The notes below the pieces were generated by a model that worked only from the letters and a program-made list of their open reading frames with translations, was not told the origin of the DNA and made no database searches. This document shows, in pieces, positions 49,837 to 61,832 of a stretch of 64,000 nt of DNA (within the stretch, counting starts at the first letter, position 1; each line of letters begins with the position of its first letter). A program made the translations under genes and the position numbers. Location: NCBI GenBank assembly GCA_900660155.1, contig CABFPE010000029.1, forward strand, positions 1,254,675 to 1,318,674. Reading direction: 5' to 3'. The stretch comes from Hofstenia miamia (taxonomy: Eukaryota > Xenacoelomorpha > Acoela > Hofsteniidae).

Positions 49837-52800
49837 CGCCCACCCAGCTCGGACTAGGATCCAGGATACGTATGTCGGCTTCTTCTTCCAAGAGTTTTTT
49901 AGTTTTGGTGATGATGTCAGCAGCATTGGTATCATTCCATGAGAGACTTGAGAGTAACATGTCTGAACGAAGTATAGAGCACATTGTTTCCAATTCAGTT
50001 GTTGATCGACTTTTGAACATAATGGTTTTGTTGTGTTGTAATCGATGTGATATGACATGCGATTGACGAAAATAGTTTATTTTTTCATTGAAGATGTATG
50101 AAAATTTCTTGTAAAGTTTTAATCCTTTGATGGCTATCATTAATGTGAGTTTAGCATCGAAATCAGAATTGTGTGCCATTGTCGTATCGATGGTTAGATT
50201 CGGGTATAATTCCTGAAATGTTGTTACAAGATTTCGGGTTTCCTTTATTTCCTTAAAGAACAATGAAATGTTGTTGGTAACATCGTCTTCAGTAATTTCG
50301 TTAATATCTGTTTTTCCCGATCGTAACATGACTTTTATCTCTGTTCAATATGCCACATCATAAAATTTTAAATCCTCTTTCGTGAGATTTGCCCAGAGCA
50401 CGTCCATTCCACCAGAGAATAAGGCGATGGTTGGTGTTGACATTTTAGTTAGTGTCTGTTGTATAAGCGACAGTTGTTTGTGAATAGGTTTTCCGTTTCT
50501 TAGTAAATCAGTTAAGGTATGGGAAGAATCAACATACAGTCTTTTGTTGTTACCGTGGTGTTTGATTTTTTCAACAGCCGTTTTGTATTTTTCTGTTTTG
50601 ACATATTGATTAAGAGTTGTTACACTGTTATGATAATTATCGTTATCAAGGCGTTTCACTCCATTGTTGATAGATTTTGAGCCTTTCCATGTAGGCATAA
50701 TGGCGGGCAGTTTAATAGTTGATGGTGGTGTACATAAGTAATTTTCACAGGTGATATGTTTCCATAGTGCATCTTCTGTGATAGCCGTTGTTTTTAACCA
50801 AGCAACACCATATGTTACAGGAAAATTGTGTTGTACTTTATCAATTGTCATCCAAAAATCATTGCTTAAACCAATTTTTCGTAATTGGAGTTGAATAGCT
50901 TTTGGTATGAAGAATTTTGCTGGTGCACATTCGACGTCAAGACTAATAAGTTGTAGTGGTGTTAATAAATTGTTTATCTCCTGTTCTGAAAATACTTCTG
51001 TAGCGAAATAGGTTTTTAGATTCTCTGTGTCGCATTCTTTTACTGGGCCATATTGACGCGGAGTAGCAATTTCTTTTTGTTGAGTAGTAGAAGGAAGTTT
51101 AGTAATAAGGAAATTTTCGTCTATTACAGATATCCATTCTTGTAATTGTTCAGGAGGTTTGATACCGAGTTTTTCTAAATTTACTTTGTTGATCTCGTTT
51201 TGTAGGCATGGAGATATTGTAATTGTGCTATCACGGAGAAGAATCTCTTCTTGTTCAAGTTCGATAGGACTTAGCGGAACTTTTTCAGTGACAATAATGT
51301 TTGTTGACACGCCATTTTGTAAAAGAGATTTATTAAAGTAAACATCTTTTTGATACTTGCATGTGACATAGTATTTTTGGAGCCATTTGTAGAGAAGATC
51401 GTTGCGGTTGTCAGCAAGTTTGCGTTTATATTGTTGACGTATTGTCTTTGTGTTCTTTGGTCTTCTGTTGAAAATATCGTCTGTAGAAAGAGGTAAGAGA
51501 TCGCCGGGTATAGTGTTGTAACGAGTTTCACTTGTAGCACCCCACATGTATTTTCGTACATGGTCCGAGAAAATTGTGATGTCGTTGTAATCTACACCAA
51601 GTTTGAAACATAAGATTGTTATAGGAATTACGCCGGTGATATGGTACTGACAGAGTAGACGTGTAAAATATTTTTCGTATCTATAGAATATTTTAGCATC
51701 GGCTTTGAGAGGACTCGTTGCTATAGTAATGCCACTTAATAACCAATTTTTTGCTTTTGTAGAAATTGGGGCTATAGCAATTTCGAAGTTTGTAGCTTTC
51801 GACATATTTTGGCGTAATTTCTTGTCGATTGGCAGAGAAAGTGTTTCAAATTTCGTTAAGAAAATTGATAATAACCACATAGCTGCTTTAGCATTGAATG
51901 TTGGCACTTTTTCTTCGGAGAATAATGTTTTACTGAAGTCAGTTTTATCTTTCAAATTAAACGATATCTGCATATTTGATATGGCTGTTTCCACAGAAGA
52001 GTGATACGTTAGCAACGGTGATTTAATTTCAATGTCAGGCCAAATTTCTGGTTTTAATTGCTCGCCTTTAATGTTATTCCAATAACTGTTTAATTCACGT
52101 ATTGTCGCGTCTGATAATTGCATAGTGAGATGAATAGAGACTTTGCCCAGATTTACAAGTTGATTCTGTTCGTTCAATATTTCAGCTGCTTGTGCGTAGA
52201 GACATAAATCAATTGCAAGGCGTGTGTCCAAAATAGGACGAATAGCTGGTAATTTATTATTCATCATGATATCAGTGTACAGCATTTTTGATATGCTGTT
52301 ATCACTGTAGTCATTGTTGAGAACGATGTAGTCGTCGAAATGAAAAATGAAAAAGTTTTCTACTGTTCGTTCTAAGGTTTCGAAGAAATGGGGTGTGATC
52401 AAAATTTCGCGTTCAATATAAATGAAAGATAATGTGACGTTGTTGTTTATGGCTAATGACTTTTGTAAAGAATTGTAATCAATATTGAGTAATTCGATTT
52501 GACGTAGTTTATGTAGATTTGTAAGTAATTGGCGTAAGTTTTTTTTTAAGTTAAAATTCTCATCGAAAGAAGGATGGATTTTTGCATTCAAGTAACATCT
52601 TTCAAATGATTTTGCCATTGAGTGTTCGTAAAAGAGTAAAGTATTACAATGAGCACGTTTATACGAGTCTATCGTGAAGGGTAGAACATTTGCTGAAGGA
52701 GACGAATTCTGATAACATAAAAGAGTTTGTATCTGTTCCTTAGTTTCAGCAGGAGTATTACGATCCATTATGTAATTCGCCTTTTTGGTAGGTTTGAAAT

Positions 52801-53022
52801 ATGGATGTAGAAGTTCGCCTTCAATAGAAGTAAACTTTTCCAATCTACGAATGTTTTTAAAAGTTTTAGAGTTTGTGGAGGATGCAGACGAGTCCGAGTC
52901 TGGGCGAGGTCGATTAATAAAAGACTCCGAAACATCAGTAAGTGGTGAGGAATCCAGAATTTTACGCTTAACGCCCACCCTTGCGGTTCCTGGTGCAAGG
53001 AAACCCTCTCCCCGAACATCAT
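49832..53022 (-). mobile_element. Element A third ORF, unknown protein of about 1,000 residues
   Basis: This long coding region sits between pol and the 3' LTR, where env is usually found. It shows no signal peptide, furin-type site or membrane anchor typical of an envelope. It is rich in Asn, Ile and Lys and appears soluble and largely helical. The N-terminal 60 residues are Ser-rich and basic (GVKRKILDSSPLTDVSES). Conserved stretches shared with the relics at 25.4-28.7 and 20.5-20.8 kb include KYMWGATSETRY, AKNWLLSG, LTLMIAIKGLKLYKKF and SWNDTNAADIITKTKKLLEE. I recognise no family. It could be an accessory structural or nucleic-acid-binding protein, but that is inference. The frame is nearly open, with very few breaks. 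Confidence 0.8.
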
Positions 53023-53023
53023 N

Positions 53024-56000
53024 AATTAGGATTAGGATTTCGAGTTGTACGCTTTGGTAAAATTCTAGATGGTACATTTATATCGTAATGTATAGTTTCA
53101 TCAAAAGATTCCTCTTGTACCCTTTCAATATCAGATACATCATAAAAGTTATCTACACCGTTATTTATGCTTTTTAATTCATTAAAATTGTCTAATTTGA
53201 CATTTTCAATGTCTTTAATCGTGCGTTTAAGATTTTGGAAATGGACTATATTACTGGAGTTTAGTTTATGATTATTATCGGGTAGTATTTTGACAATCTC
53301 AAAAAGACCTTGCCATTTATGTGCCAATTTTCGGACCTGATGTTTGTCTGTAGTAATTCCAGGTATAAAAACATAAACTTTATCTCCTATAGAGTGATGA
53401 GTTCTATAAATCTTTTTGTTAAAATTTCATTTTTGACGAATAGCACTCTTTTTGGTATTATGAATCATAGTTTCATGTGTAAATGTTAAAGTATCAATGA
53501 GATCACGAATGTATTTATCAGATGAATTCATTGAGTAATTTTTAAAAAGAATTGATAGAGGAGCAACAGCTTCATGACCAAACATAGCTTTATAAGGTGA
53601 AATGCCAGTGGTGGTATGAACAGACGTATTATAATAAAATTCTACTTTTTTAATTATTTTTCACCAATGTTTACCTCCTATGTGTGAAGTTAATGCTCTG
53701 ATTAATTTGAGTAAAGTACGATTAGTTCTTTCAGCCATGCCATTGGCTTGGGGATGATAGACTGTCGTATGTTCATGTAAAATTTCTAGTTGCGACATTA
53801 ATTCAGAAAACAAAGTACTTTCAAACTGAACACCTTGATCTGTTATTATTTGTGACATTTTTTTTAGCTGTAATTAGATCCGTAGGTATAATTTTGCAGT
53901 ATTTAGTGAAATTGTCAACCATAATTACAACATATTGAAAATTTTCGTCGTCTTTTGATAATTGTTCAATGTCAATATGAACGATTTCGTTAGGTTTTTC
54001 AGCAATAATTTTTTGAAGTTCGGTACGTTGTTCTGGAAAGTGTTCTTTGTTAGTTAGCAAACAGATTTTACATTTATCAATAACATCGTATACCACTTTT
54101 CTCAAATTAGTTACAATAAAACGTGTATTTACGGTTTTTTCAGTTTGTAAAATGCCCAAATGACCGTTTTCATGTATTTTCCATATTAAGTCGCGTTTAT
54201 AATATTCAGGAATCGCAATACGATTGTTTCTGGATTTAGCGAACAGTAAACCTTGAGACGTAAGTTGCCATGTGTACTTGTTATAATAACGAGAAGCAAT
54301 AGGATCTAAAGTTGTTTCGGGCATAGTAACTTTGTTAATAATTTGTTTTAAAAGTGGATCGATTAATTGTTTTTCTGCAATTTCTTCTGCTGAAATTTCT
54401 TCTTTAATTGTAATACTTAACGTTGGTTTGCCTTGTCTATCAACATTAATATCAGGTAAATTTTCGTATTCATTTTTCGGAATGAAAGAAAATTCAATTT
54501 TTTCACCAGGAGTTTTTTGTAAGTCCCTTTGGTATTGTGGTAGGGCTGTTAGTAAATCTGCGTTGGCATGGAGAGTTCCTTTACGGTGTTGAATAGTAAA
54601 GTTGAAGTCGTTTAGTTGTTCTATCCAACGTGCAACAATGTTTGATTTATCTCCGGAGAATTTTTTTAACCATGAAAGGCCACTGTTGTCTGTGCGTACG
54701 GTAAAATTTTTCTCGCCAATTAGGAAATATCTAAATTTCTTTAAGGATTCAACCAATGCTAACATTTCTAATTTTGTGCTACCATAATTAAGTTCAGAAC
54801 TTTTTAATTTTCTGCTGAAAAATTGAATAGGTAATTCTTTACCATCGATATTTTGACTGAGACAAGCTCCGATAGCTACTGTACTAGCGTCGCAATCTAC
54901 AATGAATTCTTTAGAATAATCGGGACAATTTAAAGATGGTAGTTTTTTGAATTCTTTTTTCAATAAATCAAATTCTTCTTGGTGTTTCCATTGCCATTGA
55001 AAATCGTTTTTGGATTTTAATAAATTTGACATGTTAATGGTCTTTTTAGCAATATCGGGAATAAAACTTTGATAGTAATTAAAAAATCCAAGTATACGTT
55101 GAACGTCTTTACGATTTTTAGGACATTGTATTGATTCTATTAAAGAAGTAGTGTCGTCCTTTAGAGTTATCGTCTTATGTTCAATTTTTCTTCCCAGAAA
55201 TACTGTGGAGTGTTTTGCTAAGTTGCATTTGTTGCCATTAATTTTTAAACCGCTTTTATTTAAGATCTTTAGAACTTGTTCAAGTTTTTCTAAATGTTCT
55301 GTAAATGACATTGAAGATATTAAAATATCGTCAATGTACGCGGCAATGCTGTCGTCTAATTTATTATTTCCGTTCATTAGTACTTTCATTACGTAATGTT
55401 GAAATGTGGCAGGTGCATTTGATAAACCGAATGCCATGTAGAGCCATTCGAATAAACTGTAGGGTGTAATGAAGGCTGTTTTTTCTATATCGTCGGGATG
55501 CATAGGAACTTGCCAATAGGCTTTGCATAAATCTAGACTTGAAAATATTTTAAATTTACTGGCATTGTAAAGAATGTCGTCTATCCATGGTAAAGGATAA
55601 GCATCCTTGACAGTAATGTCGTTGAGTTTTCTGAAATCAATGCATAATCTTGTTTTGTTTCCTTGCGTTACAAAAACTGTAGGAGATGCATAGGGACTAT
55701 TACTTTTATGTATAATGCCGTTATTTAATAATTCTGTAATTGTCTTTAGATATTCTTCTTTGTGATGTTCTGGAACACGACGAACATGTTGGCGAATTGG
55801 TTTATTAGAAGTTGTTTTGATATGATGAAATTCACCGATTGCTTGACCCACGCTAATAGTACCGAAGTTGAAAGCTTCATGGTATTTAGTAAGCAAATTG
55901 TTTAAGTCTTTGATTTGAACGGGAGTTAAATGTGGATGTGAATCAGAATTAACATTTGGTATTGTAATATCTTCTTGTGATTTTGTACTTGAATTGTTTA

Positions 56001-56694
56001 TTAATAAACATTTACGGTTTTTCTTGATGTGAGTATACACTGGAAAAGCAAATATTTTTAACTGTTGTGGTCGTAATGTTATAACTCTGTCAGTTTTATT
56101 TAACAAAGCTGTAATTAGACATCCTTTATTAACGTACGAGATCGTAGATAAAGTAGTTAATTTTTTCGCATTGTATCCAGTATAATGAGATATCATGTAA
56201 TCACCGTTTATAGAACTATCTGTAATTGCTTTTGTCATTTTCCAATGATAAGGTTCGATTTTTAGAATATCTTCTAGTTGAAATTGAATTGAATCAGGGT
56301 CTTTAACGAACAAATTTTTTCGAATCGTGTTGTTATCATTAATCGTAATGGTATTTTCTTCGAAATTAATGATGCAATCATTGTCTTCTAAAAAATCACG
56401 TCCTAATATCAATTGGTATGGCAATTGGAAGTTCGTAGTATCAATTACAATCAAATCTTGTTCGAAGATTTTACATTTTATAGAAATTTTTACATTTTTA
56501 ATGTAGCCTTTTGTATTTAAGTAGTCACCACTAGCAGAAATTAATCTGTAATTTTCTTTTGTTAAATCTTTACGAGTTATACTGATAGAGTTTGCGCAGG
56601 TATCAGCTATGACAGAATGTGCAGCTCCTGTATCAATTATTGCTTCAATAACTATGCCATTTACAGTAACTGGAATAGATTTCTTATCTGTCAA
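53024..56694 (-). mobile_element. Element A pol region
   Basis: Minus-strand order: protease (IDTGAAHSVIA), reverse transcriptase (FRKLNDITVKDAYPLPWIDD and AYIDDILISS), RNase H (FIVDCDASTVAIGACLSQ), integrase with HHCC zinc finger (HENGHLGILQ...CKICLL) and D,D,E core (VHIDIEQL, ITDQGVQFES, HPQANGMAERTN), then a pol tail with an SH3-like part (WQGLFEIVKILPDNN). The order protease-RT-RNase H-integrase defines Ty3/gypsy. All catalytic motifs are visible. Confidence 0.92.
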
Positions 56695-56741
56695 ATTAGT
56701 TGAGATAAGTATCTCTCCTGCTCAGTCTGGAGTCAGCACTC

Positions 56742-56963
56742 TTATTCGTTTAAAGAATCAGTATCAGTGGTAATGCTTTCAGTGTCATCTTCAGTGTCGG
56801 TGTAAAAACCTTCATTGTCTTCGATAATGTTAATTTTTAATGTACATTGAGAGCGTAGGTGTCCTTTACGTCCACAGTGAAAACAATGTATTTTGTTATT
56901 ATTAACATTTGTTGATTTGGAGTTGAGTGGTTTTTTTCGATTGGAATCGGATTTGGTTTCCAT
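56742..56963 (-). mobile_element. Element A nucleocapsid zinc knuckle
   Basis: A short frame with CFHCGRKGHLRSQC, a canonical CX2CX4HX4C knuckle, preceded by Lys/Asn-rich and followed by Asp/Glu/Thr-rich sequence. In Ty3/gypsy elements this binds genomic RNA. It lies between gag and protease. Confidence 0.85.
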
Positions 56964-57008
56964 TGATGAATCTTTTGGAATTGAAAGTTGAATAGTTTGT
57001 TTTAGGCA

Positions 57009-58097
57009 TCATAGCGAATGCTTCTCTTTTAATTTTTGATTGTTTTCCAATGCTAATTGTACATTAATAGCTTTTGTAATAATTGTTTCAATATTGTCGT
57101 CAATATCACATTTATTTTCTAAGCGTTGTTGTAATGTAACAGGTAAGCTTTGCATTATGAAACTATACAAGTCTTCAGCTTTGTATTTGTTGTCTTCACT
57201 AGACAGTCGTAGTAATCTTTGGATTTGCATTATATGTGCGGCAATATCATCATTGCGTTTGTATCGTTGTTCAAGCAATAGCATATGATATTGTTTTTTT
57301 ATCGATCTGGAGTTGAAGTGGTATTTGAGTTTTCTGATTAATATTGGATAATCAGTTTTAGTTTCTTCGTCAAAACTGAGGTAATAGGTATTAGCTTTAT
57401 CTTTTAAGTAAAAAGCTAATTGAGAAGCGGCAGTTGTTTGATCTAATTTCATTTGTTGCATATATAGTTCGTATTGTGCAAACCATTCATCGAAAGTGGG
57501 TGATGCAGCATCAATTTTTCCGTTAAATTTTGGAGGTTGAACTATATTCATTGGTGTTGCATTTGTTGGAAATTCAGGTAATGGCGAATCGTCATAGCTG
57601 GGCTGAAATAAATCAGTAGCAAGTTTTTCCATTTTTATTTCTTGAATAAATTTTTTCAAGTTTTTCAACATTTTCTTTTCAATCAGTTTGACTTGTTCCA
57701 ACATTTCTTTACGAATTGCGTTTAGTTGGGGAGTTACGTCAATGGGAGTAGCGAGGTTCTCTTGAGAACCTTGTAATGCCGATTGTTTTTGATCAAGCAT
57801 TTGTTTCTTAAACTCTTCGAATTGTTCTTGAAGATTATTAAATCTGTCAAGTAAAGCTTGTTCGTTACGGCAAGATTCAAGTAGTTGTTGTTCAAGATTT
57901 TCCTTTTGGTTTTGGGCTTCGAGTAGGTTGTTTTGGAGACTTACAACCATTTGTAGGAGTTCGTCACGGGAGATTTTTTGGAGGTCTTCGACAGTAAGGG
58001 CTTTGTGAGTTATACGAGATTCCATTGTGATATCGAATGGGCTATGGTAAGATAGTTGAAACTGAAATGGTAGTTGGCATGACTCTTTATCTAGCAT
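57009..58097 (-). mobile_element. Element A gag
   Basis: An open 362-residue frame. The first half is a long coiled coil (residues about 30-160, rich in Glu, Gln, Leu). The second half carries a retrotransposon gag capsid-like domain (FNGKIDAASPTFDEWFAQYE, then AASQLAFYLKDKANTYYLSF and RRLSSEDNKYKAE-type helices). It would form the particle shell. It begins about 220 bases downstream of the primer site. Confidence 0.85.
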
Positions 58098-58296
58098 TTA
58101 GTACCAATTAGGTTGATCTTGAGTTAGAGGTTGGCTGCAGTGCTGCGGCTAAGATTTTTGATTTCTGTACTGATTTGTGTAAGGATTTAATAGAAACAGT
58201 AAGAACAATAACAACTCTTCTTTGTATTACTCTTCGAGAATGTATTACTTTATTTAATAGAAAACAAAGAGGTAAAATCCATCGGTAACGTATTCA

Positions 58297-58314
58297 GAGT
58301 TGTCAGGGTCACCA
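58297..58314 (-). other. tRNA-Trp primer-binding site of element A
   Basis: On the minus strand TGGTGACCCTGAC directly follows the 5' LTR. It complements the 3' end of metazoan tRNA-Trp (...GTCGGGGTCACCA) with one mismatch that can still pair as G-U. Confidence 0.75.
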
Positions 58315-59179
58315 TGTAGAATGCTTGTCTTGTGGTAGAAGCACGTGCAACACTCAGCAAGCATTCCATCTTTAGATATATTAAAACATAACCGATGAAA
58401 CTACTAGTTATTGTGTCATTCTATCTAATGAGAAAACAAGAGCATGTTCATTCCAAGGTTAACCAGTATTCAGAGAATAAGTTAATTCCAAACTTCTTCT
58501 TACAGAATCAGGCCTCCGGCCGAAGCGATGAACCATTTCCAATACCTAATGTCTCAGCTCATTTTAGACTAGAGAAAATACAATTATTATAGCTACATGC
58601 AAACCACGCTTCCTAACCGTACTCATCCTTATACCTAATACCTACTATCACCTAGACTAGAGGAGTCAAACCAGAGGGCCATTTAGAGCCTCTGGTTATC
58701 CTACCTTTCACCCAGAGTGATACCTTAAGCGTTGATCATGTTGATCAAATACATATAAAATAATAAAGATAATAAAAGATAATAAGAGGGCACTTTATGA
58801 AAACTATCTTATCCGAAAAATGCTAAAAGATAATGTTAATAAATATACGGCTGGGGAAATCTATAATAGTTAAAAGAAAAGCAACTGGAAGCTAGGGTAG
58901 CAAAACTTAAATTAAGCAGAAATCACACATTTGAGTATTTACAAATAATGGATCACAATAACTCACTTGTGATCAAACAGTGAGTAATAGCAGAACAAAT
59001 ATTTAAAACTACTGTGATGTCTGAAATTCAAATTACGCAAACAAAATGGGTTCCTTGTATGAGCAACCAATCAAAATACAAAGAATATTCAATCACTAAT
59101 TGTACATTGCTTATCGTCGCTATATTACTAAATCAACACATATTATCAATTTACAACTTAGGGATGCAAATATACTACA
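58315..59179 (-). repeat. 5' LTR of element A
   Basis: 865 bp, TGTAG...CTACA ends, matching 48971-49836 over its whole length with about 3-4 percent difference by eye. Part of it (58959-59179) reappears in the duplicated block at 60358. Confidence 0.95.
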
Positions 59180-60184
59180 ATAGGCATAGGGAGATTTTTA
59201 AACATGCTTAGCTGGCTAGCAATCTTTCATTTTGCATGTATTAACAAATCTGAGATTAGGCTAGTCAGCCAACCCTAGATGCATTGCTTATTTCATTATC
59301 TTATTTTAGATTCAAATTCTGTAAACTGTAGGAGACCTATAAATGACTGATAATGAATCCTTTTTATATTTTCACAGCTAGTGTCATACCTTGTTGCTCT
59401 GGAAACTGTATTATATGTAGGCTAGGAAGCTGCTCTAGTTATTATATAGTTTTTCTTTGTTTAGCAGCCAGTGTCCATGCATCTTGGCATGTTATGATTT
59501 ATTATGTTAACACCAAGCAACATTGAGTGTGAGATGTAAGTTGAGTCATGACTGGCATTTATTAGCACACATAGTTAGGGTGCTAATAATAAACATTGTC
59601 CTTGTGATAATGAGCTGAGTCCCTGGAATATGGAAGTCTCAGAGCAGCAGATGGACTCTTGGCAACTGGATACTGCTTCAGGCAGTTGCCCACTTCTGTA
59701 ACTTTGAACCAGAGTCTTTTGGAGCTACCTAAACAGTAGTGGCTAATTGTTATGCTTACATGGAATTGAATATTAGTTAGTTTGAGTGTGAAGTATATCA
59801 GAGACAAAAGGGTTCAACTAAGATAGACATTACCCCACTTTGAAGAAACTGTATGGCTGTGTATCTAAATAGACACTTCTAAGAACAAATCTCAGCCTGG
59901 GTGATATACTTATCAAATTGAATAGCAAAAAATAGGTGTTGTTATGATGTATTTGATGTGCATCACTGGAGAAATTATTGTTGGGTCTTTTTGTGTGTAA
60001 GACAAAATCAAATTGATTTCCAATGAGTACTGCCAATTCTACAACCCAGTTTATTTCCCTGGTTATGCACTGTACCAAATGACCACTGGTAACATCTAGA
60101 ATTATGCATGATGACAAACCTTCTCATGCTCAAAGATTGCAAGTGATTTCTGAAAATTGTGGGCATTCTAGCAATTGAGACTAT
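59180..60184. other. CpG-poor DNA between elements, unidentified
   Basis: No CpG is seen in its first half. Minus-strand frames at 59.8-60.2 kb (CYQWSFGTVHNQGNKLGCRI) look like old mobile-element protein but could not be placed. No LTR or inverted repeats were found. Confidence 0.35.
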
Positions 60185-61683
60185 TGTAGAATCACCCAAA
60201 CAAGTGAACATGGTTAAACTATTTCTCTATTTACAAATGCTTGGGTGTCTTATATACAATGCATATTTACAATATTTACAAACATGAAAATATTTACAAC
60301 ATGAAAAGCACATGATCTGGCCAATAAATAACAACTACCAACTGATGCTACAACTGNTAACTCACTTGTGATCAAATGGTGAGTAATAGCAGAACAAATA
60401 TTTAAAACTACTTTGATGTCTGAAATTCAAATTACGCAAACAAAATGGATTCCTCGTACGAGCAACCAATCAAAATACAAAGAATATTCAATCACTAATT
60501 GTACATTGCTTATCATCGCTATATTACTAAATCAACACATATTATCAATTTACAACTTAGGGATGCAAATATACTACAATAGGCATAGGGAGATTTTTAA
60601 ACATGCTTAGCTGGCTAGCAATCTTTCATTTTGCATGTATTAACAAATCTGAGATTAGGCTAGTCAGCCAACCCTAGATGCATTGCTTATTTCATTATCT
60701 TATTTTAGATTCAAATTCTGTAAACTGTAGGAGACCTATAAATGACTGATAATGAATCCTTTTTATATTTTCACAGCTAGTGTCATACCTTGTTGCTCTG
60801 GAAACTGTATTATATGTAGGCTAGGAAGCTGCTCTAGTTATTATATAGTTTTTCTTTGTTTAGCAGCCAGCCTCCATGCATCTTTGCGTGTTATGATTTA
60901 TTACGTTAACACCACACAACATTGAGTGGGAGATGTAAGTCAAGTCGTGACTGGCATTTATTAGCACACATAGTTAGGGTGCTAATAATAAACATTGTCC
61001 TTGTGATAATGAGCTGNTTTACAAATGCTTGGGTGTCTTATATACAATGCATATTTACAATATTTACAAACATGAAAATATTTACAACATGAAAAGCACA
61101 TGATCTGGCCAATAAATAACAACTACCAACTGATGCTACAACTGCCCCAGGCCAGACTCTGCAATTTTTTGTTGTGTACCAAATTGATGAGGATCTGGCC
61201 CAAGTGTATCAATTCAATGGCTCTTCACTCAAACATGCAAAACTAAGGAGTAGGTGTGGCTAACCTACTTTTGATGGGGTTCATTTTGCAGAGAGGCATC
61301 AGATTTAACTTTCAAAACCAGGCCCATGTTCTGTATGATGCATCCCATACACAAATTGTGGCCAGTGATGACTGAGAACAAAAAATAACAAAACTTTTTG
61401 GCACTGCAGCATTGACTTTCCTTCCAGATGAATTGGACAGCAGATCTCAAGGAAATTCTTCATGACTTGACACATGTTCAGGATCACATCAGGGTCACCA
61501 TGTAGAATCACTGGGGTGATTCTAGCAAACAAGCGAACATGGTTAAACTATTTCTCTATTTACAGATGCTTGGGTGTCTTATATACAATGTGTATTTACA
61601 ATATTTACAAACATGAAAACAACTAGTTAACATGAAATGCACATGATCTGGCTGATAAATAACAACTACTTACTGATGCTACA
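60185..61683 (-). mobile_element. Small non-coding LTR element (TRIM type) D, split by an assembly artefact
   Basis: LTR at 60185-60352 and LTR at 61501-61683 with TGTAG...CTACA ends, a tRNA-Trp-type primer site on the minus strand (61500 downward, TGGTGACCCTGATGTGAT), a purine tract (minus strand GGCCTGGGGCAG, 61143-61154) and no coding capacity. CTAT flanks both sides (60181-60184 and 61684-61687), a four-base target duplication. Without the false block 60357-61144 the element is about 710 bp. Confidence 0.8.
60357..61144. other. Falsely inserted duplicate block (assembly artefact)
   Basis: N at 60357, then 659 bases (60358-61016) matching 58959-59617 at equal length, N at 61017, then 127 bases (61018-61144) identical or nearly so to 60230-60356. 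Deleting these 788 positions restores an uninterrupted TRIM element. This is what a misplaced allelic contig between two overlapping contigs would look like. Confidence 0.9.
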
Positions 61684-61802
61684 CTATAGTTGTATGAATA
61701 CATTCAGCAAGGTGCTTAATATTTAAACTTGAAGTGATAAAAAACTAACACTACTCAGTAGACAATCATCCTATAAAGGCACTAGATAATAAAGAATTGT
61801 AT

Positions 61803-61832
61803 GCTAGTTGTTTAATGCTTCATAGAACATAT
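61803..61832. repeat. 30-bp direct repeat flanking TRIM element E, left copy
   Basis: Identical over 30 bases to 62895-62924, which directly follows the right LTR. Each copy abuts the LTR. Confidence 0.95.

Larger units (their letters stand above)
48971..59179 (-). mobile_element. Ty3/gypsy LTR element A, nearly whole, with an extra third ORF
   Basis: A 10.2-kb element on the minus strand: 5' LTR (58315-59179), primer site for tRNA-Trp, gag, pol, a large third ORF, polypurine tract and 3' LTR (48971-49836). LTRs differ by about 3-4 percent by eye, so it is fairly young, and CpG content is normal. It looks almost whole, with only a handful of breaks plus one unknown base at 53023. No matching target duplication flanks it (GTTAG against ATAGG), which may mean that the two halves come from different copies joined at the unknown base. 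Confidence 0.9.

Noticed and set aside
49832-53022. Third ORF of element A as a retroviral envelope
   Set aside because: No signal peptide, no furin-type cleavage site and no membrane anchor were seen, and the composition is that of a soluble protein.
53024-53042. Telomere-like AATTAGGATTAGG
   Set aside because: Only two imperfect units, within the pol tail coding sequence.
58297-58314. tRNA-Trp gene fragment
   Set aside because: Only the 3' complement is present and it abuts an LTR, so it is a primer-binding site and not a tRNA gene.
60358-60580. Third LTR of element A, a separate insertion
   Set aside because: It belongs to the 659-base duplicated block bounded by N bases and repeats the same flank, so it is an assembly duplicate.
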